Below are positions 45,876 to 55,129 of a DNA stretch of 64,000 nt, piece after piece. Numbering within the stretch: the stretch's first letter is position 1; every line of letters begins with the position of its first letter. Origin of the DNA: Paragorgia papillata (Eukaryota > Cnidaria > Anthozoa > Scleralcyonacea > Coralliidae); assembly GCA_035771165.1 (NCBI GenBank), contig JAWNZC010000265.1:124001-188000 (forward strand), read 5' to 3'. The notes under the pieces were generated by a model, which saw only the letters and a list, made by a program, of their open reading frames with translations, was not told the DNA's origin and ran no database searches. The translations under genes were made by a program, and so were the position numbers.

Positions 45876-47555
45876 TCATTTTTTGGAGGACTTTCTCTTT
45901 TGTTTTACTGAAGGCCAGCTAGCTGCCGACAGGTCTCCAATATTGACTTTGTATACCTACAAATTGGATAGAAAAATATTGTAAATAGCCAGCCTAATTG
46001 TACAGATTAGTTGTGTAAATAGCTAGAGTATTTTTACTTTGTTTCGTTTCTTATGATCTTATTCATAGAAAAAGGTGAAATATATTAGTTTTTATAATGC
46101 ACCTATCAATTTTAAGCCTTGGGGGAGGGGATGGGTAAATTGGAGCACTTGATTTTTCATGCAAATTTTCAATCAAATTCCTCACCTCCCCTTCGTGGGC
46201 TTAACATTGATAGGTGCATAATTATTTAAGATTGGGGCTTTTCTGCACTCAGTTGATGTCATGACGTCATATTTTGGAGACAATTTAGCTATTTTATTGT
46301 GACTAAAGCCCCATTTACACTACGCTCAATTTTTGGTACGGCTCGGATAAAAATGGTACCCGTACCAATTTTACCCGTGCTCGGACTACCTATTTACAAG
46401 GTCCGAGCACGGATAAAATTGGTACGGGTAACAATTTAACCATGCGTACCAAAAATCAAGCGGTGTAAATGGGCCTTAAATCAGACCCAAAATCAAACCC
46501 TAACCTTAACATCAAATCGGTTTTAACTCAGAAGAACCGAGGCAATTTTTGACGTCACAACATCAACTGAGTGCAGAATAGCCCTAACCAATTATGTAAT
46601 TTCCATTTTATGTGATACACAACTTATTCAAAAGCAACTTCACAATTGGCAACATTGGCTACCATGTCTATATACTTTTAAATAAACAACTAAGCATGTT
46701 TCTTTTTCTGGTTGATTCAGATACCTCCAAAAGGCTTTATTTGAGCTAAATTTTCAGTTTTTGACCTATCTACGGGCAAGGTACCTACATGTATCACTCA
46801 GATTAGAATATTAAAGCACACCCTGCAAGTAAGAAATATAGCACTTACCCTCTCATGGGTTGGATCATCACGATATGTCAAATTACCGGGTATGATTTCT
46901 CTTATGACGGCTTTTAGTGTGTCAGGATAAACATACGTTGGTTTTTCTCCAGGAACACCTGATCCGAGGGTGTTCTTGCTACCAAACTGTAAATAAACAA
47001 TATGAAAATAATCGCAAGTCTATCCTTGTATTGCACACCATTTATTCCCCCTTGAAGTACAGTATTACCGCACAGATCTACAACAACAAAAAACACACTA
47101 CACAAAAGCTTTGAATGTCTTTCACTTCACGCTCAACATTTTACATGCAAACCGGAGTTGAATTAGATTCGACATCTCTCAGTCTCTCATGTTCGTGCTT
47201 GGTTTTACACTTTATATTCTTGCATCACCCACGTGTTGGCTTTATCGTAAACTGGTCCTAAGTGTTTGAAATGTAATAACAACCTACCCACAATAGGCAC
47301 CACAGACGCTTATATAGCCTGGCTCTTGCTTCAAGATTTGATTCCCCAAAGTTTTAACTTGTATTCCCGCAAAAGCCTTATTAGTCCTGTGGGAACTTCA
47401 AAACTGTAAAAATGTAAGACTTCATCGTTACAAGGTTTATCAGGTATTGGAAAAGTCGATTAAATGCAAGATACCTACCCATTCTTTGTGAACTCGACCT
47501 CAAAACTCTGGAAAGCTGCCTCTTTCCTCGCATCGCTGATGTTACATTCCGCCAT
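45876..47555 (-). CDS. Antisense small gene inside the TTAA transposon, 3 exons
   Basis: Exon 1 47479-47555 starts at an ATG in the context AAAATGG and ends at donor GTAGGT (MAECNISDARKEAAFQSF, then EVEFTKN). Exon 2 46849-46978 begins after acceptor TTTGGTAG and ends at donor GTAAGT (NTLGSGVPGEKPTYVYPDTL then KAVIREIIPGNLTYRDDP). Exon 3 45876-45956 follows acceptor CCAATTTGTAG and closes with TGA (VYKVNIGDLSAASWPSVKQK). Phases fit (2, then 0), giving 95 codons and a stop. The stop is 110 bp from the transposase stop, so the genes converge. I do not recognise the protein; the C-terminus is Lys-rich. A stronger upstream acceptor (TTTACAG at 46987) would shift the frame, so the exon 2 start is inferred. 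Confidence 0.6.
46093..46224. mobile_element. Palindromic MITE inside the transposon
   Basis: ATAATGCACCTATCAATTTT at 46095 and its inverted partner ATTGATAGGTGCATAATTA at 46206, with TTAAGCC/GGCTTAA continuing the pairing inward. About 130 bp, no coding capacity. Confidence 0.75.
46231..46592. mobile_element. Nested palindromes (outer 362 bp, inner 176 bp)
   Basis: Outer arms share TCTGCACTCAGTTGATG and TGACGTCA in inverted orientation (46242-46268 and 46550-46578). Inside, 46304-46479 is a separate palindrome whose ends are AAAGCCCCATTTACAC and GTGTAAATGGGCCTT, with GTCCGAGCACGGATAAAATT/GGTACGGG pairing in its arms. This looks like one MITE inserted in another. Confidence 0.75.
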
Positions 47556-47950
47556 TTTGTCGAAAAATGTGGCCGCCAGTGGTGACCGCTGATTAGCATA
47601 TTGCGCGCTCAATCGTGGCCTAGCAACCGACCCAGTCTTCTGCACGTGTAAATGACCTTATTTCCGGTAAAATCAACGTATTTGTCCACTTTCTAGAACA
47701 TTCATATCTTTGTATATCAAGGTATAAACCTATTTTTCGAATATTAGATGCAATTAACTACAAAACTGCATAGAATGAGCTCATTCTGAGGATATCAAAT
47801 TAGCCAGTTCAAATACCTTAACAAAAAGAAACAAAGGTTTTTGCTAAGTTTATAGATCATCTTTCAATAGACTATGCTTTAACGTAGTGTTTCTCTATTT
47901 TTTAAGCAAAAAAATATTGCCAAGTGAAGAAAATAGAAGTGTTACTTAAA

Positions 47951-48695
47951 TAATACCATGATCACCTCGGGTTCTATTGTTCCAAGGGGGCATTAAAATC
48001 TCTAAATTCTCTCTGAGCGGGCAATTTACTAAATCGCCCGCTCGACCGGGCGATTTAGACTAAATCCCCCGGTTGAGCGGGCGATTTAGTAAATTGCCCG
48101 CATTTGTATGCATGGCCGAACATCCAAACAATACCTTTATACACAACAATAAAGAGACTTTTATTATGTGCTGTTAATTATTACATACTTCAAACAAATT
48201 CAACTTTGGATGTTGCACCTGTATGCTTCGATTTAAACCACAAAACAAGCTATACAAAACTTCATGACGATACTCGCCTCCATCTCTCTTCCTTACTTCT
48301 AAGCTTAATCTGCTCAGCCAAAAATTAATTTCCTTGATGCTTGGATCCTCAAAGTTTGCGACACGCTTGAATTGTTGATTCTCGCCAGTAAAATCAACGA
48401 ACTCCTTATTTCTTGCTTCAGCCCATTTTCTATAAACATTGCTGCTCCAAGATGTGTGCTTCGTCGTATTTGCGGGCGTTCTGTTGTCTCTAGCTTTCTC
48501 AACATCGCGTTCTGTAACAAATGAGAACCGCTTCTCCGCCATGCCCTTCGACTTCGCCAAAATCGAACAACAACGCTTTGTCAAATCTACCTCGCATTTA
48601 TACACACCTACACACATGCATTAAAAATGTCTTTGTTCTCATATGACTTTTAAACAATAGAAACTAATTACGGTACCTCGGTGATCATACTATTA
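47951..48695. mobile_element. Small inverted-repeat element carrying a recombinase exon
   Basis: The left end TAATACCATGATCACCTCGG and right end (reverse complement) TAATAGTATGATCACCGAGG form a roughly 20-bp imperfect terminal repeat. The element interrupts the duplicated segment whose uninterrupted form is at 36345. It contains an 86-bp perfect-looking palindrome at 48016-48101 (GCGGGCAATTTACTAAATCG ... mirrored) and one protein-coding exon on the minus strand. Cryptons normally lack terminal inverted repeats, so this is either a non-autonomous element that captured an exon or an unusual family. Confidence 0.6.
48189..48542 (-). CDS. Crypton/KIAA1958-type recombinase N-terminal exon
   Basis: Starts at the internal ATG giving MAEKRFSFVTERDVEKARD and runs 118 codons to a GAA/GTATGT donor. 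Contains NTTKHTSWSSNVYRKWAEAR, INFWLSRLSLEVRKRDGGEY and VLYSLFCGLNRSIQV. This is the SAM-like, DNA-binding N-terminal half of Crypton-derived tyrosine recombinase proteins (KIAA1958, ZMYM and QRICH1 relatives, DUF3504 type). The catalytic half with the R-H-R-Y residues is absent from the element. Without splicing the frame stops after VCNN. A fragment or captured exon is likelier than a working gene. Confidence 0.7.
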
Positions 48696-48700
48696 CAAAC

Positions 48701-48840
48701 TAATAGCATGACATATCGGGAAATTAGTGATTAAATGTCCCCTCAGGCTCGGGAGGTTTGTAGAATTCCCTCGGGCTGCGCCCTCGGGAATTCCACAAAC
48801 CTCCCGAGCCTTCACTAATTTCCCTCATGTCATGCTATTA
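48701..48840. mobile_element. 140-bp near-perfect palindrome
   Basis: TAATAGCATGACAT ... ATGTCATGCTATTA at the ends, with GGCTCGGGAGGTTTGT and ACAAACCTCCCGAGCC plus GAATTCCCTCGGGC / GCCCTCGGGAATTC forming a long hairpin with a tiny loop at 48778. Its terminal TAATAGCATGA resembles the ends of the neighbouring 47951-48695 element. Confidence 0.85.
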
Positions 48841-48849
48841 CTTATAATA

Positions 48850-49428
48850 AATCTGCAAATCAGCTCCTCGTCGCGACGAATTCATTCATAATCCAATTTG
48901 CGGTAAGGTTGACTGCTCAATGTGATACGTTATAGCTAGTACAATTGGTGATAAGTTCACACAACTATACTTTTTCGGATTTTTCAGAAAAATGCAAGCG
49001 TTTTGATAATCCTGGGCCCTTGGAGAAGAAGGGGCGGAAAGAAAAGAAATGGCTATAACTAAACCCATGTACTTTTTTAATTAACGTTCAGATACTGAAC
49101 GCTAAATACTGATCGGCTAACAGGTAATCCCCTTCATTTTGACATCCTGTTTTAGTAGGTTAAGAACTTCACGATATTTACAAACAATAGTATTTTGACT
49201 GTGCTCTGTCTGCCTACGCAAACAAATCTACGCAAAGACCAATGTACAAGGTACGATCAGACAGAGTATCAAGGAAATATTGTAAACACAGGCTGAAGTG
49301 GATTATAACAAAGTAGAGTGATTACTGGAAAGCTAATATTTCGGGAAGTATAGCTCAGAACTTCACAAAATTTACAAAGAAAGACATTTTGATTATGTTC
49401 CTGCTGCTCATACTGTATAAATAAAACT
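48850..49428. repeat. Right part of the interrupted duplicated segment
   Basis: Continues the match to 36351-36968 after the insertions at 42163-47817 and 47951-48840. Ends at CTGTATAAATAAAAC in both copies. Small indels (for example in GAATTCATTCATAATCC) separate the copies. From 49429 to 49690 I see only AT-rich non-coding DNA. Confidence 0.85.
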
Positions 49429-49696
49429 GCGAGAAAGTCTTGAAAAAGGCTACAAATGTAGGGGAAATATCCTAGCTGCGCAAATAGAAACGGTATCTAC
49501 ACAGAAAGTACCATAAGTGATTTTGATTGGTATATGTTCACTACACCAAATTGGGAGCGGAAAGTAAAATTTTTCTTTCACGTGCCTTTTACTCGAAATG
49601 TATTCTTCGCTACAACGGGGGATTTTAAAGAGTTACAACTTAAAGGGGATTTGTTCGATTACCCTCCAATTTTCAGAAATGATAGATAAATATATC

Positions 49697-49734
49697 ACAA
49701 AACAAAACAAAACAAAACAAAACAAAACAAAACA
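49697..49734. repeat. (AAAAC)n microsatellite
   Basis: Seven or more tandem AAAAC pentamers. Confidence 0.95.
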
Positions 49735-49850
49735 GTGACGGGCAATTCGATAATTCCGAAAGTGCCATCTGTGGTAGATGGCGGCCTTCAATTGGTTACC
49801 CGATTTAACCCCCAATGCCCCCTCTGGTATTTATATTTATGATGTAATAT

Positions 49851-49979
49851 ATCATACACGAGAAGCCGTCTATTATCTGATTTGAAAACACCGAGAAAAA
49901 CGTGTGAAAAACGAGGCGATAGCCGAGTTTTTTAACTCACTTTAAATCAAATAATAAACGGCTTTCGAGTGTATGGTAA
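49851..49979. mobile_element. MITE with ~33-bp inverted ends
   Basis: TCATACACGAGAAGCCGTCT and ATTATCTGATTT on the left pair with AAATCAAATAAT and AAACGGCTTTCGAGTGTATG on the right, with a few mismatches. The GCGATAGCCGAG loop does not code. Confidence 0.75.
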
Positions 49980-50021
49980 AGCTTCTCAAACAAATCAGTA
50001 TTTAAAGAGAAATTTGGGGTA

Positions 50022-50210
50022 GTTGTCTTAATTTATGGGCGTTTATTACCACATTTATAAACAACGTCTCGGTAACTGATTTCCATCATGTTTTCCTCAT
50101 GAATTATTAATGAGTTTGAGAACTCTATATGTCATCAATAGCCTCCCGCAAAGACGTTCTTAGGGAAATCCCTCACGTCCACACAAACGCCCATAAAATC
50201 AAGACGGTAC
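50022..50210. mobile_element. Second MITE-like inverted repeat
   Basis: TTGTCTTAATTTATGGGCGT at 50023 faces ACGCCCATAAAATCAAGACG at 50188. About 190 bp. Confidence 0.65.
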
Positions 50211-50739
50211 TATGCCAAATATATATCACGCAATCACAAAGACCGAGTGTGGGAAAATAACTCGTCGGAGAGTGTGACTAACCGTCTATTGTTAGTATTT
50301 ATTACTCTATTCGCGACATTTTCAAAATTTTCCTGACATTGCCCTTGATAAAAGAAAATTGAAAACAATTCAACTGCTTTTTGCTGAAGCATGCTTTACT
50401 CATGAAAGTTAAAGACATTACACAGTTTAATTCATTGAAATGCATTACTTAGTTCGTTGTTTATTATTGTCTAGCGGAATAGCGACAGTAGAACGTCTTT
50501 CCCTTACAAATAAAATCGTCTGGCATTAGCAAGAGCATTAAAAATAATCTGGCATGAAGGTATTAAGACATTCCTTCTCCAACCTTTATCCTCTCTTGCT
50601 AACACATATTACCACTAGTCATCTGTCGATTTTTCAATGTCAATATCAACATGTATTACTAAGTTTCAAAGCAGCAGAGTCAGAGTCACTTTGAAATGCA
50701 GTTAGTGACCTATCTGTAATTATTAATATCTAGTGTTAC

Positions 50740-50805
50740 CTTGTCTTTCCTGCAACTTTGTCCTTATATAATTAGCAACAACACCATCCTTGCCACCTTC
50801 TCTCT
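50740..50805 (-). CDS. Exon-like module, 22 codons, phase 1-1
   Basis: Acceptor GTGCTTTTTAG, 66 nt, donor GTAACA. Reads EREGGKDGVVANYIRTKLQE then RQ. The VVANYIRTKL core resembles ELADFVRKKI in the exon at 35804-35956, with the same phase. It may be another exon of the Roc-COR-Death gene (which would then span more than 31 kb) or part of a neighbouring paralogue. It is short, so moderate confidence only. Confidence 0.42.
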
Positions 50806-50921
50806 CTAAAAAGCACAACAATATTGATGTCAATGCAAATCAAATGTTTAAATTACATGTAATTAACAAATAGATTTCCAACACAATCAGACATAGCTTA
50901 ACGTTAGTAGTATAGCGAAGC

Positions 50922-52702
50922 AAGCTCCACCCATGACGTCACCATTTTAAGCCTTAAAACGCTTAGCAACGTTCAACGAATCAATATGAATATATTAAGA
51001 CACTTAATATATAAGAACCTAAATATTCAAACAGATCGAACTAAGTCATCACAGAATTATTGCTAAGTTAACCCATAGTTAATAGAACATATACATGGTT
51101 TGGAAGCTCTATTGTCTTTCAACATGAAGCATGGTCATGTTGAACTGACAATGGAGTTCCTTATTTGGAAGTAAATTCTATGGACACGTGACGATGAAGC
51201 ACCACAACACGTGACGATAAAGCAACTCACTAATTAAACCCGATCGTTCCTATTGGATGACTGCTTCATTATACAGAAAATACAATACCGTGAAATTGCA
51301 CAAATTTCCATAAACTTGAACAAAAACATAGAACAATCACTTTGGACGAGTTGCCAAACCATGTATATGTTCTATTAACTATGGTTAACCCTAAAATAAG
51401 TGAAATCGAGAAGTCGTGAGAATAACTTCAGATTTCGGACGAGGAGTCACTTCGACACCCTGTAAGAAGAACATTAGATAGTAACGAAATAATATTTGGT
51501 TATGTGATGGCTGAGTGCACACGTACGTGGGGGATATATTTGCATAATGTAGTGTACTTAATTAATTTTTTGGAGGCATTCAGGAAATGTAGGGGATAAT
51601 AAGGGGCATTGCCATCTTATCGTCCCATTATCTTCCTCTAACCCCCTTATCTTCGTCTATCGCCCTTATCTTCCCCTTATCTTCCTCTATCCTCCTTATC
51701 TTCCCCTTATCTTCCTCTATCATCCTTATCTTCCCCTTACCTTCCTATCCCCCTTATCTTCCTCTATCCCCTTATCTTCCCCTTATCTTCCTCTATCCCC
51801 CTTATTTTCCTCTCGTCTTCCTTATCTTCCTTACTGAATCCTAGGATTGAATAACTGAAGCCTAAGATCGAATCATTGAATTCTAACGTTCAATCCTTAA
51901 ATCCTAAGACTAAATTAACCTTAGGATTTAAGGATTAAATCTTAGAATTCAATGATTCAATCTTAGAATTCAGTGATTCAATCTTAGGATTCAATTATTC
52001 AATCTTAGGATTCAATAAGAAAGATAAGGAGGATAAAGGGAAGATAAGAGGAAGATAAGAGGAAGACGAGGAAGATAAGGAGGTTAAGGGGAAGATAAGA
52101 GGAAGACGAGGAAGATAAGAGGAAGATAAGGAAGACAAAGGGAAGATGAAAAGAAGCTAAAGAAAAGATAAGGAAGATAAGAGGAAGATAAAGAAGATAA
52201 GGGGAAGATAAAAGGAAGAGGAATATTAGGAGAAGATAACGGGAAAATGAGAGGAAGATAAAGGGAAGATATGAGGAAGATAAGGGGGAGATAAGGAATA
52301 TAAGAGGAAGATAAGATGGCAATGCCCTTTATTTTCCCCTACATCTCCTGAATACCTCCAAAAATTTAATTAAATACACTACACTATGCAAATATATCCT
52401 CCACGTACGTGTGCACTCAGATATCCCATATCCCATAGCCAAATAATATTTCGTTAGTATCTTACGTTCTTCTTACAGGGTCTCGAAGTGAATCCTCGTA
52501 CGAAATCTTAAGTTCTTGTCACGACTTCTCGATTTCTTCACTTATTGTATAAACTAGGGTTAACTTAGCAATAATTATGTGATGACTTAGTTCGATCTGT
52601 TTAAATATTTAGGTTCTAAATGTCTTAATATACTCATATTGCTTCGTTGAACGTTGCTAAGCGTTTTAAGGCTAAAAATCATGACGTCATGAGTGGAGCA
52701 AA
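50922..52702. mobile_element. Foldback element, 1.8 kb
   Basis: Two long inverted arms (50922-51920 and 51921-52702). Shared inverted words: CTCCAC.CATGACGTCA, GCCTTAAAACGCTTAGCAACG, GATCGAACTAAGTCATCACA, TGCACACGTACGTG.GGATA, GGGGCATTGCCATCTTATC. The inner arms are TTATCTTCCCC/TTATCTTCCTCTATCC runs on the left and GGAAGATAAG runs on the right. The centre is repeats of TTGAATCCTAAGATTGAAT. No credible ORF; the frame at 52005-52322 is a repeat read-out. The left arm is longer because of a nested insertion. Confidence 0.88.
51075..51383. mobile_element. hAT-like MITE nested in the foldback element
   Basis: 309 bp with ~29-bp inverted ends starting ATAGTTAATAGAACATATAC. Flanked by GTTAACCC at 51067-51074 and 51384-51391, an 8-bp target duplication. 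The opposite arm of the foldback has the empty site (AAGTTAACCCTAGTTT in reverse complement near 52555), which confirms the boundaries. 8-bp duplications suggest hAT. Confidence 0.85.
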
Positions 52703-52744
52703 AAGCTCCACCCGCATCAGAATTTTGAACACAACTTAAAAAGT

Positions 52745-54010
52745 TACTGTTCATCACCCAACGTTGCAACACTTCGATCTAGTGTCTTCATCAAGGGTAA
52801 TCGTTGTAAGGAAGGTCCCATATTTATCATCGCAAATATAACCAATGATGACGTTATCATCAACAAGATGCAAATCGGCTTCTGGCCCGCGGTCATCCTG
52901 GTTTAATGGAGCGTGGGCGCTATTAAAATGCCATCCCTCCAAACGTCTTTGATGATAGCGTGGATTGCTGGTGATAATTTTTTAATCATGCCACGCGATC
53001 TTATGAATAGTTCAGCACGCGTGCTCCAGCAAAGCAGAATTTTCTTTTTTTGAAAAGAAAACAGCCTTTTGTACCTGCCCTTTCAACCGCGTACGTACCA
53101 AACTGACGTTTAGTCTGGTCGATGTACTCCTAATTACAGTCATTGAACGCAATGGAATAAATAGCATTTTTTCTCTGTTCTTTCGCAATACGATCCTCAG
53201 TTTTTGCAAAAATATGACCCAACGTTAAAGAAAGGCTTTTGCGCCAATTTTACGTTGGATCTACCAGAACAACCCCAAAACCCATCACCATATTTTCATT
53301 TTCAGTGGTAGTGCGTGGTGGTATAACTGGTTTTAAACTATTTAAAAAAACAAATCATCAGGATAGTTATTTGCTTTCAAAACGTCACACACATACTGTG
53401 CTCATTTCCCTCAAATCGGAACTAGATGGTAAACCCTGTTCTACAAACGGACTTCTTATCTATGGCATATGCGATGATGAAAGTTAAATGGAAGGTACAG
53501 TACTTTTCAGTGGGCATAAACCCCAGTTTCCCGTGGTCGGTTCTCTTGACAATTAAATCCAAAAAAGAAAACTTCTATTCGTTTCACCTTCTACCGTGAA
53601 TTAGATTGAAAGTTCGATAGAATTTAAGTGGTTTAAAATATTAATTTCCACTTTATTCTTGAATACCGCAGACATTCACATCGACATATCGTTTCCAGAA
53701 TAATGGCTTCACTGGTATAATGTAGCTAATGTCCTTTGTTCAATATCTTCGATTGCTAAATTAACAATGAGAGCAGATACTGGCTGTGCCAAAAACCTGT
53801 GAGATTGTACGTGACGTCATACGCAAAACTAGTTGTGTTACGCTGTTATTGCTAATTTAGTGAGAAAAAAATATATTAATCAAACCAAAATTTGTCGCAA
53901 TACCATGTTTATTCTTTATTGCTGAGCTTTTGACCTGTTGACTCAGGCCTTCATCAGAGTAAAAAAATCGAAAGCAATAAATCAGCAATAAAAATATAAA
54001 CGTGGTGTTT
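52745..54010 (-). mobile_element. Decayed Penelope-like element
   Basis: Reading down the minus strand: terminal region with CTGATGA (53957-53951), an RT remnant near 53680 (LFWKRYVDV, like WxRYVDD) and FSFLDLIVKRTDHGKLGF, then the GIY-YIG region at 53012-53209 (TRLKGQVQKAVFFSKKENSA then LLEHAC), GWHFNSAHAPLNQDD and the 3' end with LDEDTRSKCCNVG near 52760. Stops and frameshifts are frequent. Domain order matches Penelope-like elements (RT then GIY-YIG). It is a different subfamily from the 31740/35205 copies. Confidence 0.75.
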
Positions 54011-54353
54011 CCACAACTTCTTGCTTGTATTACAATTTGTCACCATGCAAAACATTCAAAGAGTTGAACATACAAAATTGAGTTAATTTTCTTTACATTT
54101 CTCTGCTAATTTCGAGGGGTTGAAGTGGTCCAGGGGCATTGCCCAAACCATCAAGGGTACGTGGCTAAAAAAAGCTTGAGAAAACCCTGGTGTAGACATT
54201 TGGGTACATTGGCAAAAACAATAAAGCACTCTGTGTATTAATTAAAAATTGTGTAAACCTAGATATCATTGAAAAGCTTATATACTGCAACTGGTTACAA
54301 CACTATGCTAAAATATTTTGGTCTATTAAAAAGTAAAAAAATTATTTCACACT

Positions 54354-54500
54354 TGTCAGATAATTCATTATAATTTATACATCATCCGGGACATACTGTA
54401 CGCCTTAACGTAAATACATTGTAAGAAAAAAGATGGAGGAACTTTTAGTATGGAATTTGTAGTAGAGATTAAATTTCGATTCGTACTTCATACTTTTACA
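54354..54500 (+). repeat. 5' LTR of the Gypsy element (147 bp)
   Basis: Begins TGTCAGATAATTC and ends ACTTTTACA, i.e. TG...CA. Followed directly by TGGTGTCAGG, a primer-binding-site-like start (complement of a tRNA ending ...CCA; tRNA-Leu type is possible but unproven). Confidence 0.8.
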
Positions 54501-54518
54501 TGGTGTCAGGTGTCGGGT
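54501..54518 (+). promoter_or_regulatory. Candidate primer binding site
   Basis: TGGTGTCAGGTGTCGGG immediately after the LTR end. TGG pairs with a tRNA 3' CCA. The specific tRNA is not determined. Confidence 0.5.
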
Positions 54519-54634
54519 TGACGATGTTCTGACAACCATAGTACAACAATCTATTCAATACACTGGTGTAAGTGAAAGAGTGAATTTACAACTACATTAA
54601 AACGCTTTGAACACGCGAAAACGCCGAATAGGAC

Positions 54635-54837
54635 ATGGCGACGAGTGCCTCGGCCTCGTTCATTGACAAGGGGCCGTCAATGGATTGGAGCGCTGATGAC
54701 AACATATATAGCCGCTTTAAAATGTGGAAACAAAGATGCAAACTATTATTTACTGGCCCCATGGCGAAGATGGGAAAGGGAAAAAAGTGTAAACACCTAC
54801 TGTACTGGTCTGGAGAACGTGGAATAGAGCTCTTTAA
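54635..54837 (+). pseudogene. Gypsy gag, 5' part before the nested insertion
   Basis: ATG at 54635 opens MATSASASFIDKGPSMDWSA and runs to GERGIELF, where the frame is cut by the Ngaro-type element. The continuation (TWDLGTEEQKKLENDWENF) lies at 59964 and matches in frame, which fixes the insertion point. Capsid-like region. Confidence 0.75.
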
Positions 54838-54992
54838 ATGTGATTATAATTAATCAAAGTTAACAAGGAGATTAGTTGCTGGCCAGCGGCTTCATCTTGC
54901 TGGTTATGCGCAGATGGGGTGCGGTGTCATGTCACATGATTTGCACTCTTCATTTGCATTTGCGCCTTGCCTGCCTTGTTGAGTTGCTTTCT
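54838..54992 (+). repeat. A1 terminal repeat of the Ngaro-type element
   Basis: Starts ATGTGATTATAATTAATC and ends GAGTTGCTTTCT. The same 155 bp are at 59540-59694. Confidence 0.92.
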
Positions 54993-55129
54993 TCTTGCTT
55001 TGCTCGATTGCTTCGTTGATTTGGTCGTTTCCAGTGTTCTCCGCTTTCTGGAACTGGGTTACTTATATATTTGCTCACTTTTGTGTTTTTCTTCGAATCA
55101 ACCTACATTGTTCGTTTGGAAATATCACA

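Larger units (their letters stand above)
42163..47817. mobile_element. Complete TTAA-target DNA transposon, Kolobok-like
   Basis: 5,655 bp bounded by 22-bp terminal inverted repeats, GGTATTTGCACTGGCTAA... on the left and GGTATTTGAACTGGCTAA... (reverse complement of the right end), one mismatch. Flanking TTAA at 42159-42162 and 47818-47821 is the target duplication. The outer flanks join to give a sequence like the empty site near 36212. It carries a three-exon transposase on the plus strand and a small three-exon gene on the minus strand. TTAA duplications occur in piggyBac and Kolobok; the transposase does not look like piggyBac, so Kolobok-like is the best fit. The protein also resembles sequences annotated as Mutator-like transposases, so superfamily placement needs a profile search. 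Confidence 0.88.

Noticed and set aside
42163..47817. piggyBac assignment from the TTAA duplication
   Set aside because: The termini do not start with the piggyBac-type CCC/CCT and the transposase context around its aspartates and Cys/His blocks is not piggyBac-like; Kolobok-like preferred.
52005..52322. Ser/Leu/Tyr-rich 105-codon ORF
   Set aside because: Read-out of the GGAAGATAAG repeats in the foldback arm.
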